Source of the DNA: Branchiostoma floridae
Taxonomy: Eukaryota > Chordata > Leptocardii > Amphioxiformes > Branchiostomatidae
DNA: 64,000 bases
Assembly (NCBI RefSeq): GCF_000003815.2
Contig: NC_049980.1
Location: 12,973,430 to 13,037,429 of the forward strand
Direction of reading: 5' to 3'
Below are positions 35,401 through 50,400 of this stretch, one piece after another. How positions within the stretch are numbered: position 1 is the first letter of the stretch; each line of letters begins with the position of its first letter. A program made the position numbers and the translations under genes. The notes below the pieces were generated by a model. It worked only from the letters and a program-made list of their open reading frames with translations. It did not search any database and was not told where the DNA came from.

Positions 35401-38400
35401 ATATCATCTATCAGAAAATAACGCTCGCGTCTGGAGTGGAATGCCCCTTAAGCTTACTACCCTCAGCGATACATTGTGCCCGACGTCGGTCATACAAGTA
35501 GTTGGCCTACTCTCAACTCTGTCCAAAGTAAAAGTGACCAAAGTGAAAGTTACTAAAGTGACTTTTTTTATATTCACTTTTGGAATAGTCTGGGGTGCGC
35601 GATGGTTGAAATATGCTGTATTTGCTCGCAAATGGTCATGTCTAGTCTTAATAATATTTTCCTTTAGCCGCTGATATCCCGGACTTCATCTTACCGAGCG
35701 GAGTGAGAGTTCGGTTTAAGAGGAACGTCGCTGCCCCGACAGTCGCACCAACTGAAGCTCCTACAACGATCCCGGGATGCTCCAACAGTTCCAGGTATGT
35801 CAAGTAGAGTAGGTCCTTGATTACAAGTTGTGTTGTTGATCGTCTTATTACCTTAGGCTTAGAGGTGGATTTTAAGCTTTCGTCAGGCTGGAGTTTAGAA
35901 GGCGGGGGATTATTTTTGCCGTGTTTCATTCCTACATGATCCTTCTTATCATTTTTTATTTTGTAGCAATACTTTGCTTACACCTAAGATGAAAGAACCT
36001 TTACAACGCATAGTGTGGTACAATTTGATATAGTGAGAAACTTAAATTAAGCCCCTGTCACATATTCAGTATCTTTCCACCACTTTGCTCCCGACCACTC
36101 TACAACCAAGGTGGGTTTTTGGTTCGAAGTAACCTACTTCACCCTCCATTAGCTTCACTTCAATCCTAGATCCCCCGATCGCATTTGATCATGAAGAATA
36201 TACCTTTCCCGATTTTGATAGTCCAAAATTCACAGTCGGCAGCTAGTGCATTATTAAGCAACCTCATCATCGACTGAAGGTCGGGAGTGCCATGGTAGGA
36301 AAGATACGTGTGGCAGGGGCATAACATTCTAAGCGGCTGTCGTTCCCTTCTTTCAAAGGGTCCAGCAGCTAAAGATCGGAGTGAGGCTGAATCTCACTCG
36401 CTCCTCCATCGAGGAAGCACGAAGAGTGTTCCTCAACGCCACACGAGTCGGGCGGCTGGGCTCGCTGAGAGTTCAGAATGGATCCGGGTCCTGGGACCAG
36501 TGTCCGTACCGCTCTCCCAACAACTTCTCCGGCTCAGAGAATCAGCGGATTCGAGTCGGCGTCCGGCTAAGTCTGGCTACCTCTGCGGTCGGGGAGGCGC
36601 AGAGTGTATTCCAGAACGGCGTAGTGGCGGGAAGATTGGGATCACTCAACGTGGTGCCAGGGTCTGGGTACTGGGACCAGTGCGTGAGCCATTCTCTGAC
36701 GACGCCATCATCTGGGTCGAGCATTCAGCGGATCCGGGTCGGTGTTCATCTGAACATGACTCGCTCAGCTCACGAAGAAGCACGGGAGTTGTTCCTCAAC
36801 AAGACCAAGGAGGGACGCCTGCGCTCTCTGCGTGTGGTGCCACGATCCGGGTACTGGAACCAATGCGGGAATGTCTCCATCATTCCCGATAAACCAACAC
36901 AAAGACAGCGTATACAAATGGTGGTGAAGTTGACAATGAACGAAACGGCGATCGACGAGGCACAGAAGTTGTTCTTGAATATGACGGGTGCAGGAAGGCT
37001 TGGCTCGCTGACTGTAGTGCCGGGATCAGGGTACTGGGATCAGTGTCCGGCTCGTGTACTCACACCGACTCCCGAACCACTCGGAAGGGTATGTTCCAGA
37101 GTTTTAGTTAGATTTTAAGTGGTAGATGCTTTTATCTGTAACAACTACTAGTATATCAAAACAGAATATGCCACTGTGTCAACAGAACCTTTTGTCCTTA
37201 ACATGTTTCGATGTTGTTGTTTTTTGCTACAACCAGAAAGAAATGATTTCCACGATAGTACATACATAGCTACATACTGAATTCGAATGATATTCCTCTT
37301 ATTACATGTTGTACGATTCTGCATGGTTGTAGAATGTTGCAGCTTTTTCTTAGTCGTGTAGCATCCTCCGTAAACGATGAACCAACTTTTCCATTATAGG
37401 TAAACTTTCAACAAATCATGATTTATGTAAAAGTGAAAAATATTCATTGACAATAACTTATTAACAACCATAAGGGAGAACAGCATACATGTACTAACAA
37501 AGGAATTTCGTACATGTAGATGTGTACATTTGCGTTGATTTATAACTCTTACTACCAAGTGCACAAAGTGGTATTTGACAGATTTTTGGAATGTTCTCTG
37601 CTGTTTACAGGTTCTGTTCGGCGTCGAGCTCTCTGTGCCGGTGTTTGCCATGAACGCGACCCGCCAGGTGTTCCAAGATCACATGGAGAACAACGGGACG
37701 CTGGGAGGTCTGACGGTGGCGTCCGACACGGCGGTGTTTGGTACGCACAACGAACTGGGTGGTATTCATATGCCACCTTGATGGTCATTTGACGTTGCAT
37801 TTGCGCCACCTTACGTGGTATACTTGAACAGACATTTACAATTGTGAGGGATTCCGAGCCAACTGTTGGTTATACCCCCCTCACATTAGACGAAAATCGA
37901 TCGGACGACGGGTCTGCGAGCTCTAAATTACGAGGGGGCATGACCCTGACGGGAACGGGGGAACTCTGCCATTTCTTCATCGGCATCAGGGTCATGCCTC
38001 CTCGTAATGATGGTCATTTGACGTTGTATTTACGCCACCTTGCGTGATATATTTGAATAACCATTTACACGTGTGAGGGATTCCGAGCCAACTGTTGGTT
38101 ATGGAAAGTCCATGCAAACTAAGTAGTATGGCACTCATGCTAAGGGATGTCTACCATGGCGGGACTTTCAAATTGTGTATCTTATCTTTTACCACATTGT
38201 CCTATAAAAAGTCCGACACTAGGGAATGGAGTTTTATTTTCCAATGGACTCAAGATACCTTTCTCTCACGATGATGATCTAAACGTTGACAGATCGACGG
38301 ACAAAACTAAGCCACATTGGAAAATTTTCGTTCAAGCAATTTTTCGTGTATCAAAATGTATCCAAATATGATACATTGATGATATCCATTTACAGGTGCC

Positions 38401-41400
38401 TTCCGGATGTACACCTCATTTATCCTGGAGCAGAGGTATAACAACACGCTGGACGACCTTACGTCATCGGAGTCTAGAACTCTCATTGGTCGCGTGGAAT
38501 CTGCGGTAAGAACGCCAGTTTTTCTTCAATATACATCCGCCCTTCCCTTCCTTCAGGCACAGGTGATTTATCTACGAAGAGTTTAATCTAGTATCCTTAT
38601 AAAAAAAATGTAATGGGGTGATATCGGTATGGCATTGTCTTTAATCAGAGATGATTACATTCTACTTGTATCTATACAGGTCAGGCTGGCGCTTACCCGT
38701 GTTACCGGAGTTCAGTCAGTTGAGTTCTACGATTTCAGACGAAGGTAAGACGCCCTAATATCTGTCTGTATCTACATAGCCGTTATAACCGCCCTTCGGC
38801 GTAACGCACCACCTTGTAGAAGAACTTTTACAAATCAAGTTAACACCGCCAAACTTGGTAAAATGTGCCTGTAAAATGTGCATGTATATTGGTGACGTAT
38901 ACATGTTCAACATGTATTCCTTCTTCCCAAAGTTCCGGAGAGAAGAAACCAGTCAGTATCGTGAGGCTAACCCTCGGTGCCAACTCCGTCACCTCTGCTG
39001 AGCAGGCCATCTGTTCGTGTGTGCGCACGGGTGAGATCGGGAGTCTCACCGTGGACTCTGGGCACTGCACCTTCGAGGCCGTCCGTGAGTATTTGTTCAT
39101 ATTATTTTCATATCGTTTATATTTCGGAGTTCAAAGTTGTAGATTGAAGCTTTCCAGATTTGATCCTGTCATGAATATTATCTTATCACTAGGTATCTCA
39201 CCAAACACTAACCTTGTATCACATTTCTTTACCACATTTACAGTTCACTATTAATGTCGACATGTCTTTGTGTACATCTCCGCGTTTTATATGACTGATT
39301 GACGGCGGGGTGACATTCATGGAAGGCTGTCATACCATTTGATTTCAATAAAGTTTCGAGCAGGCTGTGACAGAACCAACCGTTCACAAGGATCTAACAC
39401 TGCCTTTTCTGTAATAAGCTGAACTCCGTACGACATAGTATCACTATCTTAATAATGCCCTTAGTTTCCTATCGTGCGATGATCATACGACGAATGTGAC
39501 CTTTGTTTGTTACTTCGTTCATCTAATAGTAACATATATTGTAATCAACATTTTCCATAGAGCCCTGTACTATGTACAAACTTAGATAAATGTACAATTA
39601 CAGATTTACACACAGTGAATAACTAGCGGTAACATTTCTTTACAATGCTCTCCTAGCACCAACGTGTCGAAACGCGGTGGACCTGGTGTTCCTGGTAGAG
39701 TCGTCCGACGCCGTTGGTCAGGACGGCTTCCCCTGGGTCCAGCGCTTCATCACGTCAGTGTTGGGCGCCCTGACGATCGGACCAGACTTCTTCCAGATAG
39801 GGGTGTATCAGTTCAGCAATGTCGTCCGTCAGATCGTACCTCTTGGTGCTTTCTCCAAAAGGTACGTGATTTTTTTTTATACATAACGCGATAAACACTA
39901 TGTAATCCTCCTATTTCTATACCAGTCTACCAATCATCATCCCCAAAAGAAGATGCTGTGAACTTACGTGGTTATAGAGTTAAAGGCAAAGTGCATTCTA
40001 TACGTCAGTCAAATTGTTGTTGTTTTTTCCGTGTAAGTGGCTGAAAGTAACGATGACTGCTCTGAACATAAACGTGGAAGCCAATGAGCTTTTATCAGAA
40101 GCAATGTAGAAGTGTGGAAGGATCCACAAAACTGTCATTTTAGTTTACGATTGATGTTTACAACGTGTTTGTGACCGCAAATTGTCTCCACATTACAGTG
40201 CTGACATACAGAGGCAAGTTAGGTCCATGGCTCTGCTCGGAGGCGAACCCCAACTGACATCCAGCATGGTTTACGTCCTACAGCACGGGTTCCGGGTAAA
40301 CTCAAGACAGGGTACTCCTAAGGTATTTTCCGTTATCAAGTGGTTGGTGTATAGTTCTGTCCTTTGTTTACTCAGATTAGATAGTGGCAAGGTGGTCGTG
40401 TGTGACTTGTGGTAAGGGTTATTGACCAAGAGTTCTGAATTCATAGCAAGCCTTTATACCCATTTTCTCACTCGACTCAGGTGAAAATGTGTACCTAACT
40501 TCCTTTAACTTTTGGGGTGTCCTTTTCGGAGGTCCCACCACAATTAAGAACCAAGCTTGCTTCTAGATTCGCCCTTCTAAACGTATGATCATATATATGC
40601 CGTCTGTGTCGACAGCATTCTTACTCATTCGCTACTCCATTACTGTAGGTTCTTGTGCTTGTGGTGAGCGACAATTCCACCACCAGCGGACTCGACATGG
40701 TGGCTCAACATGCTGCTCAGAACGGCGTTGTGGTGTTCGGGGTTGGGGCAGGAGCAGGCCCATTGCGGGGGCAGCTGGAGACATTGGTCGGCTCCACCAC
40801 CGCCGTCAGCGTCGCTACGAGCTTCACGAGCCTGAAGCAAACAGAAAAGGGCGTCGTCAATAGTCTCTGCAACGGTACAGTGATTTGCTTTGCTAGGTGT
40901 TACTACATTCCCCAAACAGAGAGTGCTTTCTACTACATAAAAAGATATATCGATATATTGATTTTATTGATGATTATTATATATGTATAATTATAAGTAA
41001 ATAAGGCTTTGATATGTTGATTTTCAATATTCGCAAAATAGATACATGTTGTCAACCATATAAAAAGATGTGAAACGCATAAATCCAAACCCGATATGTG
41101 GTTAATTCGTCGTTCGATAAGATGAGTGCACTGCGTAAAATTGTAATTCTCCGACAGACGTTTTAGACTGGAAAGTCGTTAGCATATTGACCACACTCAC
41201 ACTACAATCACTGGTTGGAATTCCTTACGTAAAACTGAACACACACTTATTACGTAGGCACTTGAGTCTGTGAAGATAGGTTGAAGAATTATAACTTTTT
41301 GTGTTTTACAATACATTTTCATGTTTTCAAAACAGTTGGTCAGTTCCTGTACGGCACGGTTGTCATCAGAAGACGATTCAACGAGACTCTGCGAGATCCA

Positions 41401-44400
41401 ACTTCCCAGGAGTTTCTTAACCTTACTGCACAGGTTAAAGAAGGGGTGAGTAGAGAAACAGAAAGCTCCTTGGTCTGGCGTGGTTGAAGGACATGTCTGG
41501 CGTCGACCGACGAAGCAAGCTTAAGGAAGCATGGTGTCAGGCTCAGATGATAATCATTTTTGATATTACGTCCAAATGCCCTACTTTGCATATACTAACA
41601 TTCGGCTTGTTTAATCTTTTTTACGGGGTAATATATATTGTATTCTCGTTTTCCAGCTGTCTGACATATTTGTCGGAGGAAACTGCTTGCAACGGATTGT
41701 CGTAGCAGAATTCCGCGGAGCTGGGTAAGAACGCATTTTCTTATTTTTTCCCCAATTCTAGATGTTAACGTAATCAGATTTCAAATCAAATATCTGTAGT
41801 AAAATTGACGGATAAACATTGTGTTATACGTATATTTTGCCATGTTGAAGTTGGAACGTTTCCTTTTCATACATAGCAATGCTATGGAGACCCAAGTGAC
41901 TTTCCAAGTCGTTTTCGAGAACACGCCGTCCTGCCAGGACAACATCATAATCACATTTAACTCAACTGTGTCCCGAGGAAGGATTGGCACACTTGTAGTA
42001 GATCCGGCATCAGCTGTATTGGGTACAGGAGGTAAGTGAAACAAAGATCTCTCCTGAAAATGTTATGTTTTAAAAGTAATTATTAGAATTGAGGTTCACC
42101 CAATAGAACAGCTTTGACGTTTAGGAACATTTGTACAGAAAAAAGTTGCGAAGACCTGAAGCAGGTTTTTTCTAGGTGCTTAAGAACTGTCACATGGGAA
42201 ACAGTTCTGGCCTTGGTACTGAACAACAGTCACACAGTGAAGCAGTTCTTAAATACTCACAAGGTAACATGGTTTTGTCCCAGGTGCCGAAGGACATTCA
42301 TACAATGAGATGGTTCTCTCCTTGGTTCTGATAAATATGAATACTGTATTGGTTCTGATAAATATGAATACTGTATTGGTTCTGATAAATATTTTCTTTC
42401 TGCTGAACAGTATTTACACTGTGAAAAAATTCTATGCTTTGTGCTGAACAACATCTACATAATACAAGAAACTTTTCCTGGCACTGAGCATAAATCACAC
42501 GGTAAAACTGTTCTGTTCCTGGTGCAACATTCACACAACAATTGCTTTCGATCTACTGAACATCATTTACACAAGGAAACAGTTCTGTCCCTGGTGCTTA
42601 ACATCATTTACACAATGAAACGGTTCTGTCCTTGGTGCTGAACATCATTTGCACAATGAAACAGTTCTGTCCTTGGTGCTGAACAACATTTACACAATGA
42701 AACAGTTCTGTCCTTGGTGCTGAACATCATTTACACAAGGAAGCAGTTCTGTCCTTGGTGCTGAACATCATTTACACAAGGAAGCAGTTCTGTCCTTGGT
42801 GCTGAACATCATTTACACAAGGAAGCAGTTCTGTCCTTGGTGCTGACCAACATTTTCACAATGACACAGTTCTGTCCTTGGTGCTGAACAACATTCACAC
42901 AATGAAACAGTTCTGTCCTTGGTGCTGAACATCATTTACACAAGGAAGCAGTTCTGTCCTTGGTGCTGAACATCATTTACACAATGAAACAGTTCTGTCC
43001 TTGGTGCTGAACATCATTTACACAATGAAACAGTTCTGTCCTTGGTACTGAACATCATTTACACAAGGAAGCAGTTCTGTCCTTGGTGCTGAACATCATT
43101 TACACAAGGAAGCAGTTCTGTCCTTGGTGCTGAACATCATTTACACAAGGAAGCAGTTCTGTCCTTGGTGCTGAACATCATTCACACAGTGAAGCAGTTC
43201 TGTCCTTGGTGCTGAACATCATTTACACAAGAAAGCAGTTCTGTCCTTGGTGCTGAACATCATTTACACAAGGAAGCAGTTCTGTCCTTGGTGCTGAACA
43301 TCATTCACACAGTGAAACAGTTCTGTCTTTGGTGCTGAACATCATTTACACAAGGAAGCAGTTCTGTCCTTGGTGCTGAACATCATTTACACAAGGAAGC
43401 AGTTCTGTCCTTGGTGCTGAACATCATTCACACAGTGAAGCAGTTCTGTCCTTGGTGCTGAACATCATTTACACAAGAAAGCAGTTCTGTCCTTGGTGCT
43501 GAACATCATTTACACAAGGAAGCAGTTCTGTCCTTGGTGCTGAACATCATTCACACAGTGAAACAGTTCTGTCCTTGGTGCTGAACATCATTTACACAAG
43601 GAAGCAGTTCTGTCCTTGGTGCTGAACATCATTTACACAATGAAACAGTTCTGTCCTTGGTGCTGAACATCATTTACACAAGGAAGCAGTTCTGTCCTTG
43701 GTGCTGAACATCATTTACACAAGGAAGCAGTTCTGTCCTTGGTGCTGAACATCATTCACACAGTGAAACAGTTCTGTCCTTGGTGCTGAACATCATTTTC
43801 ACAATGAAACAGTTCTGTCCTTGGTGCTGAACAACATTCACACAAGGAAACAGTTCTGTCCTTGGTGCTGAACATCATTTACACACACAACATTCACACA
43901 ATGAACCAGTTCTGCCCTTTGTGCCGAACAACACTTAATTGTCTGTTCCTTAGTCCTTATTCACACAATTAGTGCTGGCGCTAGATAGATACATGGTGGA
44001 AAAGAGTTTTAATGGATCCAGGATAGAACCAAGTCAGCCGCGAAATACGTCGTAAAATTGTTTTCAATTAGCACTGGGGGTAATGTATGTAGAAATGGAA
44101 CAGACAAGATTGAGAGAAAACCTTAAAGCCCGTTTTACTACAGTGATTGACATGAACATTTATTGTTTCAGGAGGTGTGACTGCTTATGTTACTTTCACC
44201 ATCACAAGTCAGTGCTTCATCCCATCTCTGTTAGACATCTTATCCACTGAGTACCGTCAGTTCAAAATCCAACTAGAGGTGCAGGTAAGGATATGTTCAG
44301 AAACGTCATCATTTCTTCTTTGAAGATTCTAAGATCCCCTGTTCCTACTTCTACACATTTCAAACTGTGGTTGATTGCGTGTATGAATACAATGCGAATA

Positions 44401-47400
44401 TGTATTAATTTTAATTCACTTTTTGTTTGTCACGGTACAGCTGCTCAATGTGTTTTCAAACGTGGAAGGTATTCGGTCGGTCCAGGTTCAGGAAATATCA
44501 TCTGGGTGAGTTGTTTGTACTTTGTACAACGTCCTTATATATGCGCTTTTAGCATAGACAGGCCATTCTTACATTTAGTAAATCGTTGTTGTTCATTCCC
44601 TGTACTTTAAATCATTTCTGTCTATTGACTGTGACCTGGTCTATTTTTACAGGCCTTCTGAGTGTTCGATCAGTGTGGTCATTCGGTTGATGTTGAAAGC
44701 AACGGATTTTCAGAGGTCACAGCAAGTCTTCTTGCAAACTGTGTCCGGTGGAAGCCTTGGCCTCTTCACAATTGACCAGAGTACAGTCTTCTTCGGCCGC
44801 ACAGGTAACGTTGGTGACTGCAATTATGGTTATCATTGATTTGATTTGTTTTACTTGAATTTACTAACAACATACTAAACAACTATGTTTGCTGTCCTAC
44901 CCAGTAGATATTTGGTAAACAATTTGTTAAAGGGAGATGATTTGCATTTACAGTATAATACAAATTGTTATAGTATGGATAACTAAAACTTGTAACACTC
45001 TTCTGTATTATTCACGACAACAGAGCCAGTGTGCAGAGCGAAGCTAGACATCGTCTTCGTCTTGGACGGCTCGGACCATGTAGGCCAGGCTAACTTTGAC
45101 CGTGTCAAGGCTTGGGTCAAGGCTGTCGTCAGCGGCTTCACCATCGGCGTCAACACAACAATGGTGGGTGTGCTGCAGTACAGCTCGCAACCGCGTGTTG
45201 AGTTCTCCCTTGGGGCTTTCCGCGATCTGCAGGACCTGCTCCAGGCCATAGACGGCGTCCCGTACATGGCTGGAGGAGCCAACGTCGGCCAGGCGCTGCA
45301 CACTGTCAGGACTAGCCCCCTCCTACTTGGCAATGGCACTCGTCCGGACGCTCGGAAGGTTGTTATCCTGGTCTCCGGCGGGCCATCGAGTGATGACGTC
45401 ATACAGCCTGCCCTGCAGCTGCAGCAGACAGGTGCTGTCGTGTATGCTGCAGGTGTCGACAGACATGACGTCAGTGAGCTGGGAAACATCGCCAGCTCGG
45501 CACAAACGGCGGCATCTGTCGGCAACTTTGCTGCCTTGGACGATCTAAGGACATCGCTGCTGTCGTCAGTCTGCACAGGTTAAACACGGCAACACTTTTT
45601 TTAATTTCACTACATGGTTCCATTATATAGTTCAATCAATACTCCTCTAGCGAGCCTAATTGCTGTATATGTGCTTTATTTGTGATTGTTATTGTATTTG
45701 TATTTATCAATTATTTTCAGTCTCTGATGCTGATGTTAGCAATTTTCTCTATGTCCTGTACATTCTTTTGTTGATCAATCTAGAAACAACACGTATTGCC
45801 AAAACTTATGAGGAATATGTTATGATGCTGGGATCTAACGTTATGTGATGGCAATATGAATGACCTAGCCAAGGTTTTCACAGAGAACCTTGGACCAAAC
45901 TTATTCTGACTGAAATTGCTAGTTTGACTAGATGTGCAATCGGTAGTAAAGCCATGCCACGGTGTAGTTAGTGTACACTACTTATCCGCACATGATTGGT
46001 TGATACCTTAGCCTGATAAATGAATTCTATGATATTACTTTCTCCCAACATGTACAGCAATGACTCAAATGTTCTATCATTTTCGCAGTGCCTGCTCCTC
46101 TGGTGGCCTATGTGTCAGTAGATGTACAGTTCACCGGAGAACTTGGGAACCCGAATTCAGCGGCATATTCCATCTTAGTGACGCAGATTAGAACAGAGGT
46201 AAGTATTTTTTATCACCAATTGTCAGACCAAAATATTGAAATAAACGTACGTTTTGTTCTTTACCTCACCTCAACTAACATTTATCTGTTTTTGTTTCTT
46301 CCCTAGCTTTTGTTCCTGTTCAGAGATATTGTGGGACTGCAGGGCATTGCTATCACAAGTTTGCAACAAGAGTAAGCACTCAGACATACATCATCATTAC
46401 ACTATAATAGCTGTCCTCAAACAGTTGTTCATGTACTATGTTTTTTTTTATCATGGGGAGTCAGGAAGTCAAATTGAAATTGAAAGCTTACATCAAATTC
46501 TTATATTACTCTGTTTTAGACATAGCTGAAATCCAAAGATCACAAATGGTAGCAGTAGCGGGCAAATGAGACCAACTTGCTTATCATTTCCAGTGTATTG
46601 TTCTTTGTTTTACGAACGTTCAGTATAGAATGTTGTCACACTGATCATGACAAGCTAACATGGAGAGAGATTTATACTCTCTTATTATTCTTAGGCAGCA
46701 TAACTTTCTGACTGAGGCGTAAACATGCATGCGCAATTGCTTCTTTGTTTCTCCAGTGTCAGAAACACCACGCGGGTGTACCTGAACTTGATCGTCGCCC
46801 CTTACATCTCCATGGCCGTCGAACAGCGCTTTCGGACTGTAGTGAACACTGGCAGGATAGGCACTTTGGTCGTCATTCCGGGTTCACTCTTCGTATTGAG
46901 AGAAGGTGAGAAACAACTAAACCGAATTTCATTTAACATCTTTCAGTAAGTAAATGTTGACAAATGTGGAAATGTTTTAGTGTGCAGCGACTAATATATA
47001 TGCTATTGCCAATACTGTTCATTCGTTGTTTTGAATTTTATTCAACTGCCCTACATTAGACAATACGAATAAATGTACAATTGACAGAGAAGACTTGTGT
47101 TGTGGTCATCAAAATTCTATCGACGTAAATCATAAGTGTTGTTAACTTTGATTTTGTTGGTAGAAGTCAGGATCATCTGTCACTCATATGAACTACTCTT
47201 TGTATTACAGGAACCACGGCAGCACCGCCAACGACGCCACAAATAAAACCCATAAGATGTCAGAATGCTGTGGACCTGGTGTTTCTGTTGGATTCATCAA
47301 ACGCTGTCGGTCAGGGCGGATTGCCCTGGATTAAGAACTTCATGACTTCAGTCCTGGAGGCACTGAAAATCGGACAGGACCACTTCCAGATAGGGGTATA

Positions 47401-50400
47401 CCAATTCAGCGACAGTGTCCGCCAATTGATAGCCCTTGGAGCGTACACGAATAGGTAAGAAATAGGTCAACTAAAATAGATCTAGAGACTGTGTAATTAC
47501 ACAAATATAGGAGAATTTGCACACACACACACACACACAAACAAGTTAAATCTGTGCAGATATATAGTTTTATTGCACAACAATTGTACGGGGTACAAAG
47601 TACAGATATAAAATACAGACGTAAGATCTATGAGGTATTGTCTGTTTTCTAGTGATGCTGTTTGTGCTGCTTTAGATTGTTCCCAAAATTACTACGCAAT
47701 ACGTAAGGTGAAGATATTGCTGGGTAATGCTCAATCCACTGTGTCTGCGTATGCAATTTATATGCTTTGTCATGACACGTACCCTTACCATTGTTTCTCA
47801 GCACGGATATGATACAACTGGTTAATGAGACATCACTAATCGGTGGACAAGCAAGTCTAGAACGTAGTCTGATTTACGTTCTTAGAAACGGATTCAGATT
47901 CAACTCAAGACCAGGAAATGTAAAGGTACGTATTTAGTGTTGATAGTTGCGGATAGTACATACAGTGGCTGGTTTCGATATTTTGTATACATGTGATAAA
48001 ATTTAAGAAAAAGATACAAAGTCTTCTGGTAATCAATGTAAATTGTTACCTGCCAAACAAGTTTTATAATCTTCTCTCAAACGATGTGTGTTTTCTTTTT
48101 TAAACGTGCCACATTGCCTCGCATGTAGGTTGTGGTTGTATTGACCAGTGGTCAGCACAACGCGGATTCTGCCGGACTTCTAGCCCAGCAAGCCAGCCAA
48201 TATGGCGTGGTGACCTTTGTGATCGGAGTTGGCCCAACAGCTCAGCAAGGCCAACTGGAGAGAATCACGGGTTCCAGCGGCGCAGTGACCGTTGTTAACA
48301 GTTTTTCAAACCTACCTCAGCTGGACAGAGCTATTGTCAGCAGCCTTTGCAATGGTAACTTGATGTTTCATTGAAGTCTTTTTTCATATGCTTACGTATG
48401 TTGTAATAAGTATTTCTGTAAATGCGAATTTTAGTGATGTTTAGGAATGATGCAAGGTTGAGACACAGAGGAAGTTACGTCTATTCCTTGTTTATATTTT
48501 CAGTCGGTAGACTTCTGAACGGCAGGTTTGTCATCAGAACACCGTTTAACGGAACATTGAGGAACACCAGTTCTCATTACTTCCAAACTCTCGCAGCACA
48601 GGTCCACGAAGGGGTGAGTATGAGCAGTAAATAAAATTAGAGACTTGTTTTAGAGTTAGGAACTTAAAGTAATTTGAATTTAAAGGGAAACTCTGAATTA
48701 CTATACATAACACTATCAACTTGAATATATATATTTTGTTGTCATACAGATTACTGGAATATTGAATCGTGACTGTGTTCAACGAATAGTTGTAACAGAG
48801 TTTCGCGGATCTGGGTGAGTTATAGATAGGTTTAGTCCTATTTATTCTGTACTCTATTGTGTTATAAAAAAACTTTGCAATTACAAAAGCGGCATTACGA
48901 TTGGAACCGTCTCATTCTATACCCGTTATTTGATTTACAGGATGGGACGTGACACTGAAGTGTCATTCCAAATCCTTGGTGACAACACAACACTCTGTCT
49001 CGAGACCCTTGTAGGAAATTTCACCTCCTCAGTGTCCACGGGACGCATTGGGACACTTGTAGTCAATGCGAGCTCAGGGGAACTCGGTTTTGAAGGTAAG
49101 GCAATATCTCGTTTGGATTTTTGATGATAACGCCAATCATAGATATCTAATCAGATGTAAAGATCTGTCTCAATTCTTCATGTTTGACGCCTGTTTGTGC
49201 AACTTTTGTACTCTTTTCTAACTGTTCGTGTACCAATGCTGCAATGGCGTAAAACACTAAAATGAGTCTATTCTTACATCTGCTTGAAATTGGCAATGAC
49301 TTTGCAGCTCTCATGTTGTTTTTTTCTACAACGTTTTTTCCACAGAGGGGGTCACGGCGTATGCGTCATTCACCATCACCAGTCAGTGTTTCACAGCTGC
49401 CCTCCTGGATCCCACATCACCCGAACATCAGGAGCTCAGAGTCCAGTTGGAGGTCGCAGTAAGTACACGTTTTAGAATGGCCTTAAATTCACATTACGAA
49501 AATTTCAGTCTTCTTTGATTTCATACGCTTTGATAGATATTCACATCGACAGTAATACTAGTATTGGCGGATTTATATACGTAGTCTGTTGCTATGGATA
49601 ATGAGTGAGTACGTTAATACCCTGAATCTGAGTCTGGAATTTGGAATGAAACCGTAAGGCATTTGTGTATTCCATGGAATCAGCCCTGAGTGGGAGGGTT
49701 TATACGCTGGACCTTATTAGTATGTTGTGTCGTCAAGAATTTTACAACGTTGACATGCTGTATTTTTCAACACATTGTCATTACCATGCCTTTCAGATAA
49801 GCACCATCTTTTCCAATGTACCTGGAATCCAGTCTATCCAGATTCAAGACATATCAAATGGGTATGTGAACTTATTTTCTTCAACCTTAACGATTCACCG
49901 TTCACAGGATTGTCTGTTACATTTAGGTTTAAGACAGGGCATGAATTTCATTCACAATTATAGCACTAACGTTACACATTTATATAACACTGCAGTTTTG
50001 TGGTCCACTGCTATTAGTTTTGTGTCCTAAAGAAAAAGCTTGATGTCGTGTTCTGTTTTCATTTTAAGGCTTACTACTTGTTCGATCGTTGTCCACCTTC
50101 GCTTGCTACTAAGTGCTGATGAGTTTGACAGATCCCAGCAAATCTTCCTGCAAGCTGTTCAAGGACAGAGCTTCGGGTCATTCACCGTAGACTCCAGTAC
50201 AGTCTTCTTCGGCACCACAGGTATAGAATTGATAAATCAATTATTCATGATATCAGAGGTTTTAGGGACTCTGAATTGTATTGATAACAGATGGCTCTTC
50301 TGGTGCACTTTGTTTGCACTGCATCTTTCTAACAGGAAGAGTTGTATTTTATTTTCATCGTGTGACCGAATTTTGTTCAGGCAAAATGGTTAATGAAGTT

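Noticed and set aside
35047-35501. CCCGACGTCGGTCATACAAG occurring twice (with a third weak match) as a tandem repeat
   Set aside because: Sequence between the copies does not align, so no tandem unit is supported; probably scattered element debris.
42298-43900. Open frames and CRISPR-like regularity in the 41-bp array
   Set aside because: There are no unique spacers between identical repeats; it is a simple head-to-tail minisatellite in a eukaryotic intron, and the period is not a multiple of three.
44983-45576. Long minus-strand open frame (197 codons) across VWA2
   Set aside because: It is antisense to a clear VWA exon with intact splice sites and has no domain of its own; high-GC coding sequence often opens the opposite strand. 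The same applies to minus-strand frames over VWA4-8.
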